Assembly: GCF_000420865.1 (NCBI RefSeq) | Contig: NZ_ATVT01000003.1 | Span: forward strand, 1 to 64,000 | DNA length: 64,000 bases | From: Butyrivibrio sp. XPD2006 | Lineage (GTDB): Bacteria; Bacillota; Clostridia; Lachnospirales; Lachnospiraceae | Direction: 5' to 3' | Part shown: positions 1-9,164 of the stretch, in pieces | How the letters are laid out: each line of letters begins with the position of its first letter | Position numbering within the stretch: the first letter of the stretch is position 1 | Made by a program: the position numbers and the translations under genes | The notes under the pieces: model-generated | Told to the model about the DNA's origin: nothing | The model's database searches: none | Seen by the model: the letters and a program-made list of their open reading frames with translations, nothing else

Positions 1-31
1 ATTCATTCTGTCAACTATTTTCGCAGAAAAA

Positions 32-65
32 AAGACCCCTATACCATTTCTGGTATAAGAGTCTT
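32..65. terminator. hairpin terminator, probably bidirectional
   Basis: A 15-bp stem with two G-U pairs and a TTTC loop (arms 32-46 and 51-65). Read on the minus strand it is followed by a run of seven T (27-33); on the plus strand only a weak T tract follows. It probably ends a gene lying left of the window. Positions 66-245 hold no gene. Confidence 0.6.
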
Positions 66-95
66 ATTTCCGTCACCCTTAACTTAATGACATTG

Positions 96-117
96 CACCC
101 ATTGGGTGATCTTTTTT
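96..117 (+). terminator. small terminator-like hairpin
   Basis: CACCC/GGGTG stem (96-100 with 104-108), three-base loop, then a T run at 112-117. The stem is short, so it is a weak candidate. It may back up the hairpin at 32-65 and isolate the gene pair that starts at 246. Confidence 0.35.
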
Positions 118-245
118 ATGCTAAAATATCATTCGGCGACAAAAAAAATACAATTCTCGACAACGTTATGATGTGAAATAAATTTTCATGATATGGTTAA
201 AATGAAAAAAAGGAATTTCATTTATGAACCCAAGGGGGCATTTTC

Positions 246-461
246 ATGGAAAAGAAGACGTATAATGAGAACGGTCTTTTGGTCGTAAAGGAAAACTATT
301 ACTGTGAACACTTCGAACCGGATGACGGGGCACTGGTTCCGATGAAAGAGTGTTGGTGTTGTAAGTGGTCGAACTTCAGAACTGAGAACAGAAATGGTAC
401 AAGCGAAACCTATAGCGTCTGCAATTATGTAGGAAATACAAACGTAGCAGTTAACAAATAG
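246..461 (+). CDS. small cysteine-rich hypothetical protein
   Basis: A 71-residue acidic protein that I do not recognise. It has five cysteines: one at residue 20, three in an ECWCCKW stretch near residues 36-42, and one near residue 58. The spacing could suit metal binding or disulphides, but no known zinc-ribbon pattern is clear. There is no signal peptide or membrane segment. A GGGGG tract upstream of the ATG at 246 is the likely ribosome binding site. It is followed at once by the BTAD regulator, so the two are probably co-transcribed and may act together. It could be a small ligand or modulator; no function is assigned. Confidence 0.55.
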   Translation: MEKKTYNENGLLVVKENYYCEHFEPDDGALVPMKECWCCKWSNFRTENRNGTSETYSVCNYVGNTNVAVNK

Positions 462-472
462 GGGTGTCCTTT

Positions 473-1708
473 ATGGAACATGGGGATAAGAGTATATTAC
501 AAGTAAATATGTTTGGCGGGCTTGCGATTACTTATGAGGGGAAGAACATATCAATCGGCAAGAACAAGACAGCCAAGTATGTACAGCTTTTGGAGATTGT
601 GTGGCTAAGCGGGGAAGCCGGAATTCAGAAGGAACAGCTGACAAGCATTCTCTATGACAGAGAAGAGCAGTCAAACCTTAGCAACAGCTTCAACAACCTT
701 ATATACCAGCTTCACAAGCAGATCAAGAAGTCAGGACTGCCTGACCATGATTATGTTGTAAACAGAGACGGAATCTTTTTTACGGATGACGCCATTGAGC
801 TTGATTCCGATGTCCTCAGGTTTGTTCATAATATTGAACAGGCCAGGGCAGCAGAGGATGAAGCGGATGTAATCTCTTTTTACAAAGCAGCTTTTGATGA
901 ATACAAATCAGAAGTGCTTCCGGAGCTGGCGACACAGGAATGGCTTATAATCAAGAGTGTGCAGTATCAGAAGATGTATGCAGAGGCAGTGGTTGCCCTG
1001 GGTGCATACTATGAGAAGAAAAAAGATTATGAGACCATGCATCGCATATACAAAAAGGCTGCAGAGCTTTATCCTGACGATGAGTGGCAGATCGGAGAGA
1101 TCAATGCTCTTATCGGAATGGAAGCATTCAAAGAGGCCTATGCGGTATACGATGAGACTGTAAGGTATTATACCGATGAGCTCGGCGTAACTCCAAGTAA
1201 TGACCTGCTTGATTGTTATGACAAGATGAGCCGTCAGATTACCAATATACCGGGCAAAATCCTTCAGATCAGAGATGGTATTCTCGAGCACCGCGGTGCT
1301 GTTGCCGGAGAAGATGACGGAGCATACGATTGTTCATTCCCGAGCTTTATAGATGCATATCACATCTTGAGCCGCAACATGGAGAGAAGTGGACAATCGG
1401 TTTACATGATGCTTCTTAACATTGTTGACTACGAAGGAAAGAGGATTACCAACGCGGCCAAGCTTGAAACCAGGGCTAAGCTTTTACAGGAAGCTATAAC
1501 ACTTACCCTTAGACAGGGAGATACCTTCTGTAAGTACTCGGCATCACAGTTTTTGCTTCTTCTGGTTGGAACCAACAAGGAGAGCTGCAAGACTGTATAC
1601 AGAAGGCTTCTGAATAAGTTTAAGCTTCTGGCCGGCCCCAGAACAGAGCTTGAGTACAGTGTTGTATCCTTGGCAGATCTGCCGGACAGACTGGCAGAGG
1701 CCAAGTAA
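473..1708 (+). CDS. BTAD-type transcriptional regulator with C-terminal degenerate GGDEF-like domain
   Basis: A 411-residue protein. The first ~95 residues resemble an OmpR-type winged helix. Residues ~115-260 match the helical (TPR-like) bacterial transcriptional activator domain of the SARP/AfsR family, ending in a typical DELGVTPS-type segment. The last ~140 residues resemble a GGDEF domain, with a LRQGDTFCKY lead-in, but the signature is YSASQF instead of xGGDEF, so cyclase activity is not expected. The start is set at ATG 473: AGGGG at 460-464 is eight bases upstream, while the GTG at 464 has no such site. It probably binds DNA, with the GGDEF-like part as a sensory or dimerisation module. 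Its target and ligand are unknown. Confidence 0.75.
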   Translation: MEHGDKSILQVNMFGGLAITYEGKNISIGKNKTAKYVQLLEIVWLSGEAGIQKEQLTSILYDREEQSNLSNSFNNLIYQLHKQIKKSGLPDHDYVVNRDGIFFTDDAIELDSDVLRFVHNIEQARAAEDEADVISFYKAAFDEYKSEVLPELATQEWLIIKSVQYQKMYAEAVVALGAYYEKKKDYETMHRIYKKAAELYPDDEWQIGEINALIGMEAFKEAYAVYDETVRYYTDELGVTPSNDLLDCYDKMSRQITNIPGKILQIRDGILEHRGAVAGEDDGAYDCSFPSFIDAYHILSRNMERSGQSVYMMLLNIVDYEGKRITNAAKLETRAKLLQEAITLTLRQGDTFCKYSASQFLLLLVGTNKESCKTVYRRLLNKFKLLAGPRTELEYSVVSLADLPDRLAEAK

Positions 1709-1746
1709 GCAATAGAAATATTGTGGTTTTTTATGAGGAGGAAATT

Positions 1747-1776
1747 CCGCGTGGCTTATTGCCATGCGGTTTTTTC
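1747..1776 (+). terminator. intrinsic terminator after the BTAD regulator
   Basis: Stem CCGCGTGGC/GCCATGCGG (1747-1755 with 1761-1769, one G-U pair), loop TTATT, then six T. Confidence 0.9.
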
Positions 1777-1821
1777 TTGAATTCTTAATACTTCGTTCAC
1801 ATATAACGCGGCTGAGTATTG

Positions 1822-1827
1822 TATAAT
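1822..1827 (+). promoter_or_regulatory. -10 element of the small alarmone synthetase
   Basis: Perfect TATAAT about 37 bases before the gene start. No -35 box sits at 16-18 bp; TTCACA at 1796-1801 is 20 bp away. Confidence 0.45.
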
Positions 1828-1863
1828 TTTAAATAGTGAAATACCAGAAAGGAAGTGGAGAAA

Positions 1864-2586
1864 GTGGCGGTAGATCACCAGAATTACGGAAACCTAAGTT
1901 ATAAACCAATACCGGGAAGTTCAGAACCTTTTGCCGATGAGGTAACACAGGTTGATATAGAGAAGCTCCTCAGAAAAAGAGATATTACAGATGAGTTCAA
2001 GATTCTTATGATGAAGTATGACTGTGCACTTACTGAAGTAAGAACAAGACTTGGTATTCTCAATAAGGAACTCGCACTGAGGAATAAGAGAAACCCTTTT
2101 GAATCCATCAAGATGAGACTTAAAACTCCTGTCAGTATTTTTTATAAGCTCGAGAACAAGGGCGTTGATTTTAGCATCGAAAATATCAACGAGTATCTGT
2201 CGGATATAGCAGGAATCAGAGTTATCTGTTCCTTTGTTGATGACATTTACATGCTTGCGGATTGTCTTGAGAGGCAGGATGATATCAGGATCCTGCAGCG
2301 CAAGGATTACATTGAAACTCCCAAGGATACAGGATACAGAAGCCTTCATCTTATTATTGAGGTTCCCATTTATCTCACTGAGATCAAGGAATACATGAAG
2401 GTTGAGGTTCAGTTCAGAACAATAGCAATGGATTTCTGGGCAAGCCTTGAGCATGAGATGAAGTACAAAAAAGACATCGAGAACGCCGAGGTGATCACGG
2501 AGGATCTTAAGTTCAGTGCTGACCTTATCAATCAGATAGATATGCGAATGCAACAGATCAGGGAGAAGATCGATGCCTCAAAATAA
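1864..2586 (+). CDS. small alarmone synthetase, GTP pyrophosphokinase family (RelQ/YjbM type)
   Basis: Transfers pyrophosphate from ATP to GTP or GDP, making (p)ppGpp in the cytoplasm. At 240 residues it has only the RelA/SpoT synthetase domain (about residues 80-205) and lacks the HD hydrolase and TGS/ACT regions of long Rel proteins. Visible family motifs are the basic KMRLKTPVSIFYKLENKG stretch, SDIAGIRV, the DTGYRSLH loop, VEVQFRT and FWASLEHEMKYKK. The GTG at 1864 is preferred to the GTG at 1855 because AGGAAG at 1850-1855 is correctly spaced for it. A helical C-terminal tail, used for tetramer formation in RelQ, is plausible. The gene is monocistronic between two terminators. Confidence 0.9.
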   Translation: MAVDHQNYGNLSYKPIPGSSEPFADEVTQVDIEKLLRKRDITDEFKILMMKYDCALTEVRTRLGILNKELALRNKRNPFESIKMRLKTPVSIFYKLENKGVDFSIENINEYLSDIAGIRVICSFVDDIYMLADCLERQDDIRILQRKDYIETPKDTGYRSLHLIIEVPIYLTEIKEYMKVEVQFRTIAMDFWASLEHEMKYKKDIENAEVITEDLKFSADLINQIDMRMQQIREKIDASK

Positions 2587-2611
2587 CAGGTAGTTCTTAC
2601 TATATATAAAG

Positions 2612-2644
2612 AAGGATGCGCGAGCAGTTCGCGCATCCTTTTAA
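2612..2644. terminator. strong terminator between convergent genes
   Basis: A 12-bp perfect stem (2612-2623 with 2629-2640), GC-rich, with T residues after it on the plus strand and a T-rich stretch on the minus strand. It serves the alarmone synthetase and probably the reverse methyltransferase. Confidence 0.9.
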
Positions 2645-2657
2645 ATTGTGATTGTAA

Positions 2658-3521
2658 TTATCTTGCTGTCCATCTTCCGCTGGCTCCGCAGGGGAGAATA
2701 AGACCGTTATTCTTGACCGGGAGTCCGATCTCACCGGCTTCTACATCGCCTTTGTGAATGGGGTCCAGCACAGTGTGAAGCATATATGAAAGTACTGCCG
2801 GCTGTAGACCTGTGGTGTATGAGTTAATGAGGAAGAAAAGAGGATTGTCCGAAAGAAGCTGCGATGATAGCTTGATAAACGGGAATACACTGGTCTCGAT
2901 CTTCCATATTTCACCCTTGGGGCCTCTGCCGTAGGAAGGAGGATCCATGATGATGGCGTCGTACTTATTGCCTCTTCTTATTTCTCTTTCTACAAACTTG
3001 GTACAGTCATCTACGAGATACCTGATAGGGGCTTCCGATAAGCCTGATGCAGCCGCGTTTTCTTTTGCCCATGCTACCATACCCTTTGAGGCATCGACAT
3101 GAGTAACACTGGCGCCGGCTTTGGCAGCCGAAACAGTAGCTCCGCCTGTGTATGCAAAAAGGTTCAGGACTTTGATCGGTCTGTCTGCCTTCTTTATTAA
3201 AGAAGAAAACCAATCCCAATTGGCAGCCTGTTCGGGGAAAAGACCGGTGTGCTTAAAGCTGAAGGGCTTGAGATTGAAGGTGAGATCTCTGTAGGTTATG
3301 GACCACTCCTCCGGGAGATTGTGGAACTCCCATTCACCGCCGCCCTTGTTGCTGCGGTGATAATGTCCGTTGGGCTTTTTCCATCCGATATGCTTTTTGT
3401 CGGTGTTCCAGATTACCTGGGGATCCGGACGAACAAGAAAATAATCGCCCCAACGCTCAAGCTTCTCGCCTGAGGATGTATCAATGACTTCATAGTCTTT
3501 CCAATTGTCTGCAATCCACAT
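2658..3521 (-). CDS. class I SAM-dependent methyltransferase (RlmI/RlmK-like, COG1092 type)
   Basis: A 287-residue probable RNA methyltransferase. The Rossmann core shows motif I VLNLFAYTGG (about residues 118-127), the acidic HVDAS strand end (~141) and the catalytic-type DPPSY motif (~183). The N-terminal ~100 residues form the beta-rich region found in this family, but no PUA domain is visible, so it is shorter than RlmI. The start is the ATG at 3521, with GGAGAA six bases upstream; the ORF extends further but that part is not conserved-looking. The rRNA substrate is unknown, and rlmI or rlmK cannot be assigned safely. It is transcribed away from the ribosomal operon. Confidence 0.8.
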   Translation of the reverse strand: MWIADNWKDYEVIDTSSGEKLERWGDYFLVRPDPQVIWNTDKKHIGWKKPNGHYHRSNKGGGEWEFHNLPEEWSITYRDLTFNLKPFSFKHTGLFPEQAANWDWFSSLIKKADRPIKVLNLFAYTGGATVSAAKAGASVTHVDASKGMVAWAKENAAASGLSEAPIRYLVDDCTKFVEREIRRGNKYDAIIMDPPSYGRGPKGEIWKIETSVFPFIKLSSQLLSDNPLFFLINSYTTGLQPAVLSYMLHTVLDPIHKGDVEAGEIGLPVKNNGLILPCGASGRWTAR

Positions 3522-3559
3522 ATTATTTCTCCATAGAATAGTTCTTTTCTTTATTAAAT

Positions 3560-3588
3560 ATGATATACTAAATCGATTTTTGTGACAA
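3560..3588 (-). promoter_or_regulatory. promoter of the methyltransferase
   Basis: On the minus strand, TTGTCA (3583-3588), 17-bp spacer, TATCAT (3560-3565), giving a leader of about 30 nt. Confidence 0.6.
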
Positions 3589-3718
3589 ATGCACGAAACA
3601 TAATACATCTATATATGGTCAGAGACTATATCGATAACCCAATAGGTTAAAAAACATCAAGAAAAACCTTTATAAAAGGCTGATTTTGTATTAAAAGTGA
3701 TTAATTTTCAAAAACTTG

Positions 3719-3747
3719 TTGCATATGCACAAAAAATGTTTTATACT
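3719..3747 (+). promoter_or_regulatory. main promoter of the S10-spc operon
   Basis: TTGCAT (3719-3724), 17-bp spacer, TATACT (3742-3747). AT-rich sequence precedes it. Transcription would start near 3754, giving a leader of about 280 nt before rpsJ. The stretch 3609-3715 holds no gene and two weak hairpins. Confidence 0.75.
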
Positions 3748-3753
3748 AACAAA

Positions 3754-4035
3754 CGCTGTGACATGATAGCTATGAAGCGTGAGGTTGCTGCTTATCCAGT
3801 TGAGCAGGTTTTCCGTGGAGCGAATGTCTAGAGGCCGGAATAATGGCCAAACAAACTGACGACAAGTCACTGTACAGACAATTGTAAGTCTGCCTACTAA
3901 CCCAAAGGCAGAAACGACGTGTAGAGAGTTCAAAGGCCTTACTTTGTGTTAAGGGTCAGGACACACACGGGAGAGTGTACAGTCACCGCTTGTCGTACTT
4001 AGATCAAAAAGTGCGAAAAGGAGGCGACTTTTTTT
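3754..4035 (+). ncRNA. structured 5' leader of the S10 operon
   Basis: No credible gene lies here. Hairpins: GGCC/GGCC near 3833-3848, CAGAC/GTCTG (3875-3879 with 3888-3892), and CTGCCT/AGGCAG (3890-3895 with 3906-3911). ACGACAAG (3859-3866) can pair perfectly with CTTGTCGT (3989-3996), closing a large domain. The end folds as AAAAAGT/ACTTTTT (4006-4012 with 4027-4033), with the AGGAGG Shine-Dalgarno in its loop. S10 operons are often controlled by L4 binding such a leader; a role here is inferred by analogy. Confidence 0.6.
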
Positions 4036-4347
4036 ATGGCAAATCAGGTAATGAGAATTACTCTTAAGGCTTATGATCATCAGCTCGTTGATGCATCAGC
4101 CAAGAAGATCATCGAGACAGTCAAGAAGAACGGATCTCAGGTTAGTGGACCAGTGCCTCTTCCTACTAAAAAGGAAGTTGTTACAATCCTCAGAGCGGTT
4201 CACAAGTATAAGGATTCCAGAGAGCAGTTCGAGCAGAGAACACACAAGAGACTTATCGATATCATCACACCTACATCCAAGACAGTTGAGGCTCTTCAGA
4301 GACTCGAGATGCCTGCAGGTGTAAACATCAACATAAAGATGAAATAA
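4036..4347 (+). CDS. rpsJ: 30S ribosomal protein S10
   Basis: 103 residues, the usual length. The start [19 protein letters not shown] and the central [12 protein letters not shown] region are diagnostic. S10 sits in the 30S head and also acts as NusE in antitermination. It is the first gene of the S10 operon. AGGAGG at 4019-4024 lies in the loop of an AT stem. A 153-nt spacer follows, which is longer than elsewhere in the cluster. Confidence 0.98.
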   Translation: MANQVMRITLKAYDHQLVDASAKKIIETVKKNGSQVSGPVPLPTKKEVVTILRAVHKYKDSREQFEQRTHKRLIDIITPTSKTVEALQRLEMPAGVNINIKMK

Positions 4348-4425
4348 TTCGTCTTTATAATATAGAAACTATCAATTCACCTCTACTAGTATGATGCAAG
4401 GCGCATGATGCCGTGGTAACTGGAG

Positions 4426-4443
4426 AATTGTCAGATGACAATT
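4426..4443 (+). repeat. inverted repeat in the rpsJ-rplC spacer
   Basis: AATTGTCA/TGACAATT (4426-4433 with 4436-4443), a perfect 8-base palindrome with a GA centre. The spacer 4348-4500 otherwise holds no gene. It could be part of an L3 leader or an RNA-processing site. Confidence 0.4.
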
Positions 4444-4500
4444 GACGACATTGCGAACGAATTAAGCATCCGCTGTAGACGTAATAAGGAGGTAAATCAC

Positions 4501-5184
4501 ATGAAGAAGGCTATTTTAGCTACTAAGGTCGGAATGACCCAGATCTTCAAAGAAGACGGTTCACTGGTTCCTGTAACTGTTCTTCAGGCAGGACCATGCG
4601 TGGTAACACAGATCAAAACAGTTGAGAACGATGGTTACAGCGCTGTTCAGGTTGGATTTGTTGACAAGAAGGAAAAGGTTGTTAACAAGGACAAGAACGG
4701 TAACAAGACAATCTACCACCGTCACGGAGCAACAAAGGCTGAGCAGGGACATTTCAAGAAGGCTGGAGTTTCTTGCAAGAGATATGTAAGAGAGTTCAAG
4801 TTCGAGAATGCTGCTGATTATGCACTTGGTGCTGAGATCAAGGCTGATATCTTCGCTGAGGGCGACAAGATTGATGCAACAGCTGTTTCAAAGGGAAAAG
4901 GATTCCAGGGTGCTATTAAGAAGAACGGTCAGCACAGAGGACCTATGGCACACGGTTCCAAGTTCCACCGTCATCAGGGTTCTAATGGTTCCAGTTCAGA
5001 TCCTAGCCGCGTATTTAAGGGCAAGGGAATGCCTGGTCACATGGGCAGCGTAAAGGTAACAGTTCAGAATCTTGAGGTTGTAAGAGTAGATGCAGACAAG
5101 AATCTTATTCTTGTAAAGGGCGCTATTCCTGGACCTAAGAAGGGACTTGTTGCTATCAAGGAAACCGTAAAGGTTGAAAACTAA
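4501..5184 (+). CDS. rplC: 50S ribosomal protein L3
   Basis: 227 residues. The start [16 protein letters not shown] is typical of L3, and residues ~125-155 carry the conserved central extension ([11 protein letters not shown], then MAHGSKFHR) that reaches the peptidyl transferase centre. ATG 4501 is chosen over an upstream in-frame ATG at 4435 because AAGGAGG lies just before it and the protein then has the normal N-terminus. It is an early 23S rRNA assembly protein. Confidence 0.97.
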   Translation: MKKAILATKVGMTQIFKEDGSLVPVTVLQAGPCVVTQIKTVENDGYSAVQVGFVDKKEKVVNKDKNGNKTIYHRHGATKAEQGHFKKAGVSCKRYVREFKFENAADYALGAEIKADIFAEGDKIDATAVSKGKGFQGAIKKNGQHRGPMAHGSKFHRHQGSNGSSSDPSRVFKGKGMPGHMGSVKVTVQNLEVVRVDADKNLILVKGAIPGPKKGLVAIKETVKVEN

Positions 5185-5210
5185 TAAAGCGCGAAAGGAG
5201 GACCATACAG

Positions 5211-5834
5211 ATGGCTAATGTATCTGTTTACAATATGGAAGGCAAAGAAGTTGGCAAGATCGATTTAAACGATGCTATCTTCGGAGTTGAAGTAAATGAA
5301 CATCTCGTACACATGGCAGTTCTTCAGCAGCTCGCTGACAAGCGCCAGGGTACACAGAAAGCAAAGACACGTTCTGAAGTTTCCGGAGGCGGAAGAAAGC
5401 CTTGGAGACAGAAGGGAACAGGTCACGCAAGACAGGGATCTATCAGAGCTCCTCAGTGGAAGGGCGGCGGAGTTGTATTCGCTCCGGTTCCAAGAGATTA
5501 CTCTTTCAAGATGAACAAGAAGGAGAAGAGAGCAGCTCTTAAGTCTGCACTTACAGACAAGGCTCAGAACAACAACCTTATCGTAGTTGACGAGCTTAAG
5601 TTCGATGAGATCAAGACTAAGAAGTTTGCAGAGGTTATGAACAACCTCAAGGCTACACGTAAGGCACTTGTAGTACTTGCTGACAACGATCAGAATGTAG
5701 TACTTTCAGCAAGAAACCTTGCAGAGGCTAACACAACACTTACAAACACACTTAATGTTTATGATATCGTAAACGCTAGAACACTCGTCCTTACAAAGGA
5801 TGCAGTTGCTAAGATAGAGGAGGTGTATTGCTAA
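5211..5834 (+). CDS. rplD: 50S ribosomal protein L4
   Basis: 207 residues. It has the conserved loop [20 protein letters not shown] (~50-70) that lines the exit tunnel. L4 is the usual autoregulator of S10 operons, which makes the long leader before rpsJ a natural target. GAAAGGAGG lies upstream. Its stop overlaps the start of rplW by one base (TAATG). Confidence 0.97.
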   Translation: MANVSVYNMEGKEVGKIDLNDAIFGVEVNEHLVHMAVLQQLADKRQGTQKAKTRSEVSGGGRKPWRQKGTGHARQGSIRAPQWKGGGVVFAPVPRDYSFKMNKKEKRAALKSALTDKAQNNNLIVVDELKFDEIKTKKFAEVMNNLKATRKALVVLADNDQNVVLSARNLAEANTTLTNTLNVYDIVNARTLVLTKDAVAKIEEVYC

Positions 5835-6133
5835 TGGCAGCATTACAGTATTATGACGTAATCCTTAAGCCTGTTCTTACAGAGAAGAGTATGAACGCAA
5901 TGGCAGATAAGAAGTACACTTTCCTTGTTAATCCTGAAGCTAACAAGACACAGATCAAGGAAGCTGTAGAGAAGATGTTCGAGGGAACAAAGGTTAAGAA
6001 AGTTAACACCCTCAACGCTGACGGCAAGATGAAGAGACGTGGTATGACAATTGGTTTCACAGCTAAGACTAAGAAGGCAATTGTTCAGCTCACAGAGGAC
6101 AGCAAGGACATCGAAATCTTCCAGGGACTCTAA
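5834..6133 (+). CDS. rplW: 50S ribosomal protein L23
   Basis: 99 residues, the normal length. The start [19 protein letters not shown] is typical. ATG 5834 is preferred to the TTG at 5828 because AGAGGAGGTG at 5816-5825 is spaced for it and the start overlaps the rplD stop. L23 sits at the tunnel exit and docks trigger factor and SRP. Confidence 0.95.
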   Translation: MAALQYYDVILKPVLTEKSMNAMADKKYTFLVNPEANKTQIKEAVEKMFEGTKVKKVNTLNADGKMKRRGMTIGFTAKTKKAIVQLTEDSKDIEIFQGL

Positions 6134-6227
6134 TTAAGAACCAGTAAATATACGTGCGAATCCAAATTGAGTCCGGGATTCAGCGCACAGCGCCGGGCAC
6201 GTGATAAAAACAAAAGGAGAAATAATC

Positions 6228-7070
6228 ATGGGAATTAAGAAATACGGCCCATATACCCCATCCAGAAGAAACATGACTGGATCTGATTTTTCAGAGATTA
6301 CAAAGAGCACTCCTGAGAAGTCACTCATTGTTTCAAAGAACAGCAAGGCTGGTCGTAACAATCAGGGTAAGATCACAGTAAGACATCGTGGATGCGGCGG
6401 CAGAGTTAAGTACAGAATCGTTGATTTCAAGAGAAACAAGGACGATATGCCTGCAAAGGTTATCGGAATTGAGTATGATCCTAACAGATCAGCAAATATC
6501 GCACTTATCCAGTACGAGGATGGCACAAAGGCTTATATCCTTGCACCTAACGGATTAACAGATGGCATGACAGTTATGAACGGTGCTAACGCAGAGATCC
6601 GTGTTGGTAACTGCCTCCCACTTTCACAGATTCCTGTCGGTGAAAACGTACACAACATCGAGCTTTATCCTGGAAAGGGCGGACAGATGGTTCGTTCAGC
6701 AGGAAACGCTGCACAGCTCATGGCTAAAGAAGGTAAGTACGCAACACTTCGTCTTCCTTCAGGTGAGATGAGAATGGTTCCTATCGAGTGCAGAGCAACA
6801 ATCGGTGTTGTAGGAAATGGTGATCACAACCTTATCAACTATGGTAAAGCCGGACGTATTCGTCACATGGGCATCCGTCCTACAGTTCGTGGTTCAGTTA
6901 TGAACCCTAACGACCATCCACACGGTGGTGGAGAAGGAAGAGCTCCTATCGGACGTTCTGGTCCTAGCACACCTTGGGGTAAGCCAGCTCTTGGTTATAA
7001 GACACGTAAGGCTAAGAAGGCTTCCAACAAGCTCATCGTAAGAAGAAGAAACGGTAAAGCCATCAAATAA
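6228..7070 (+). CDS. rplB: 50S ribosomal protein L2
   Basis: 280 residues. The start [21 protein letters not shown] follows AGGAG; an upstream in-frame ATG at 6201 lacks a ribosome binding site. The C-terminal [13 protein letters not shown] segment carries the conserved histidine needed for peptidyl transferase function. The spacer 6134-6227 is GC-rich in its second half but shows no clear terminator. Confidence 0.97.
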   Translation: MGIKKYGPYTPSRRNMTGSDFSEITKSTPEKSLIVSKNSKAGRNNQGKITVRHRGCGGRVKYRIVDFKRNKDDMPAKVIGIEYDPNRSANIALIQYEDGTKAYILAPNGLTDGMTVMNGANAEIRVGNCLPLSQIPVGENVHNIELYPGKGGQMVRSAGNAAQLMAKEGKYATLRLPSGEMRMVPIECRATIGVVGNGDHNLINYGKAGRIRHMGIRPTVRGSVMNPNDHPHGGGEGRAPIGRSGPSTPWGKPALGYKTRKAKKASNKLIVRRRNGKAIK

Positions 7071-7081
7071 GGAGGAATAAA

Positions 7082-7372
7082 ATGTCTAGATCACTTAAAA
7101 AGGGACCTTTTGCAGACGCAAGCCTGCTTAAGAAGATAGATGCTATGAACGCAGAGGGCCAGAAGCAGATTATCAAGACTTGGTCACGTCGTTCTACAAT
7201 TTTCCCGTCTTTTGTTGGACACACTATCGCTGTTCATGACGGAAGAAAGCATATTCCTGTATATGTTACTGAAGATATGGTTGGACACAAGCTCGGTGAG
7301 TTCGTTCCTACCAGAACCTTCAAAGGACATGCTGGAAATTCTCCCGTTGAGAGAAAGAGCAGCATAAACTAA
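7082..7372 (+). CDS. rpsS: 30S ribosomal protein S19
   Basis: 96 residues. The start [19 protein letters not shown] and the later [16 protein letters not shown] are diagnostic. It forms a complex with S13 in the 30S head. It lies 11 nt after rplB with AGGAGG between. Confidence 0.97.
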   Translation: MSRSLKKGPFADASLLKKIDAMNAEGQKQIIKTWSRRSTIFPSFVGHTIAVHDGRKHIPVYVTEDMVGHKLGEFVPTRTFKGHAGNSPVERKSSIN

Positions 7373-7403
7373 TTAGTTATTCAATGAAAGGAGGTCTACT
7401 AAC

Positions 7404-7799
7404 GTGGAAAAGGAAATTAAGCATAGATCACAAATTAAAAGAGCAAGAAATCGTGACAATAGAGAGACAAGACCTTTTGCTAAGTTATCTTACGCAAGAA
7501 TACCAGTTCAGAAGGCATGCTTCGTAATGGACGCTATCAGAGGAAAGGATGTTGAGACTGCACTTGCAATCCTTGCATACAATCCAAGATATGCATCAAG
7601 CGTTATCTACAAGCTCCTCAACAGTGCTGTAGCAAACGCTGAGAACAACAAGGGTATGAACAGAGCTAATCTCTATGTTGCTGAGTGTACAGCAAGCAAC
7701 GGCCCTATCATGAAGAGAATTCAGCCTAGAGCACAGGGCAGAGCTTACAGAATCAACAAGAGAATGAGTCATCTGACTGTTGTATTGGACGAGAGATAA
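7404..7799 (+). CDS. rplV: 50S ribosomal protein L22
   Basis: 131 residues. GTG start after AAAGGAGG. It is slightly longer than average because of a charged N-terminal tail. The C-terminal hairpin, with PRAQGRAYRINKRMSHL, lines the exit tunnel where macrolide-resistance changes occur in other bacteria. Confidence 0.96.
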   Translation: MEKEIKHRSQIKRARNRDNRETRPFAKLSYARIPVQKACFVMDAIRGKDVETALAILAYNPRYASSVIYKLLNSAVANAENNKGMNRANLYVAECTASNGPIMKRIQPRAQGRAYRINKRMSHLTVVLDER

Positions 7800-7818
7800 T
7801 TGAAAGGAGAACCAAGTA

Positions 7819-8490
7819 ATGGGACAGAAAGTTAATCCTCATGGCCTCAGAGTTGGTGTTATCGCTGACTGGGATTCAAAGTGGTATGCTGAGTCATCAG
7901 ATTTCGCTAACAATCTGGTTGAAGATTACAATATCAGAAAATTTCTGAAGAAGAAGTTATATGCTGCCGGTGTTTCTAAGATTGAGATCGAGAGAGCATC
8001 AGACAGAGTAAAGGTTATCGTATACACAGCTAAGCCCGGTGTTGTAATCGGTAAGGGCGGAGCTGAGATCGAAGTAACAAAGAAGGAGCTTTCAAAGCTC
8101 ACAGACAAGAAAGTTCTTGTTGACATCAAAGAGATCAAGAAGCCTGATAAGGATGCACAGCTTGTTGCAGAGAACATTGCACAGCAGCTTGAGAACCGTG
8201 TATCTTTCAGAAGAGCTATGAAGTCTTGCATGAGCAGAACAATGAAGACAGATGCCCTTGGTATCAAGGCTTGCTGCTCAGGACGTCTTGGTGGCGCAGA
8301 TATCGCTCGTTCAGAGTTCTACAGTGAGGGTACTATTCCTCTTCAGACACTCAGAGCAGATATTGACTATGGTTTTGCTGAGGCTGACACAACTTACGGA
8401 AAAGTTGGTGTAAAGGTATGGATCTATAAGGGTGAAGTACTTAAGTCAAAGGCAGTTGAGAATTCAGATAAGGAAGGGAGCGATAAATAA
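7819..8490 (+). CDS. rpsC: 30S ribosomal protein S3
   Basis: 223 residues. Start [15 protein letters not shown]. The KH domain is marked by [14 protein letters not shown]3 forms part of the mRNA entry helicase with S4 and S5. The stop overlaps the rplP start (TAATG), suggesting translational coupling. Confidence 0.97.
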   Translation: MGQKVNPHGLRVGVIADWDSKWYAESSDFANNLVEDYNIRKFLKKKLYAAGVSKIEIERASDRVKVIVYTAKPGVVIGKGGAEIEVTKKELSKLTDKKVLVDIKEIKKPDKDAQLVAENIAQQLENRVSFRRAMKSCMSRTMKTDALGIKACCSGRLGGADIARSEFYSEGTIPLQTLRADIDYGFAEADTTYGKVGVKVWIYKGEVLKSKAVENSDKEGSDK

Positions 8491-8921
8491 TGTTAATGCC
8501 AAAGAGAGTTAAGCACCGCAAGCAGTTCCGCGGTTCAATGGCTCATAAAATCACTCGTGGTAACACAATCACTTATGGTGAGTTCGGAATTGTTGCGCTT
8601 GAGCCTTGCTGGATCAATTCAAACCAGATTGAGGCAGCCCGTGTAGCTATGACACGTTTCATCAAGCGTGGTGGTCAGGTATGGATCAAGATTTTCCCTG
8701 ACAAGCCAATCACCTTAAAGCCTCTTGGAACACGTATGGGTTCCGGTAAGGGTGCAACTGATAGATGGGTAGCTGTTGTTAAGCCTGGTCGTGTAATGTT
8801 CGAAATCGGTGGAGTTGCCGAGGCCGATGCGAGAGAAGCTCTTCGTCTTGCGACACACAAGCTTCCTTGCAAATGCAAGATCGTTTCAAAGGCTGATTTG
8901 GAAGGCGGTGTATCTAAATGA
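8490..8921 (+). CDS. rplP: 50S ribosomal protein L16
   Basis: 143 residues. Start [15 protein letters not shown] is the standard N-terminus; the first ATG at 8490 is kept because it overlaps the rpsC stop. It binds near the A site. It overlaps rpmC by four bases (ATGA). Confidence 0.97.
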   Translation: MLMPKRVKHRKQFRGSMAHKITRGNTITYGEFGIVALEPCWINSNQIEAARVAMTRFIKRGGQVWIKIFPDKPITLKPLGTRMGSGKGATDRWVAVVKPGRVMFEIGGVAEADAREALRLATHKLPCKCKIVSKADLEGGVSK

Positions 8922-9127
8922 AGACAAATAAGTATGTAGAAGAGCTTCTGGCTAAGTCATCAGAAGAGCTCCAGACAGAGCTTGTAACAGCTAAGAAGGA
9001 ACTTTTCAATCTGAAATTCCAGAACGCTACAAACCAGCTGGATAATACAGCAAGAATCAAAGAAGTAAGAAGAAATATTGCAAGAATCCAGACTGTAATA
9101 ACACAGAATGCTAAGGCTGCTAACTAA
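8918..9127 (+). CDS. rpmC: 50S ribosomal protein L29
   Basis: 69 residues, helical hairpin with the typical [14 protein letters not shown] start and [17 protein letters not shown] end. It lies at the tunnel exit beside L23. It begins inside the rplP stop. Confidence 0.96.
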   Translation: MKTNKYVEELLAKSSEELQTELVTAKKELFNLKFQNATNQLDNTARIKEVRRNIARIQTVITQNAKAAN

Positions 9128-9164
9128 GCCTGTGAGAGCCTAAATCTAAAAGGAGAAATTGATC

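Noticed and set aside
3772..3831. 19-codon ORF in the S10 leader
   Set aside because: It has no Shine-Dalgarno and lies in a region better explained as structured RNA.
4435..4500. Longer L3 start
   Set aside because: The extra N-terminal 22 residues are absent from L3, and AAGGAGG precedes ATG 4501.
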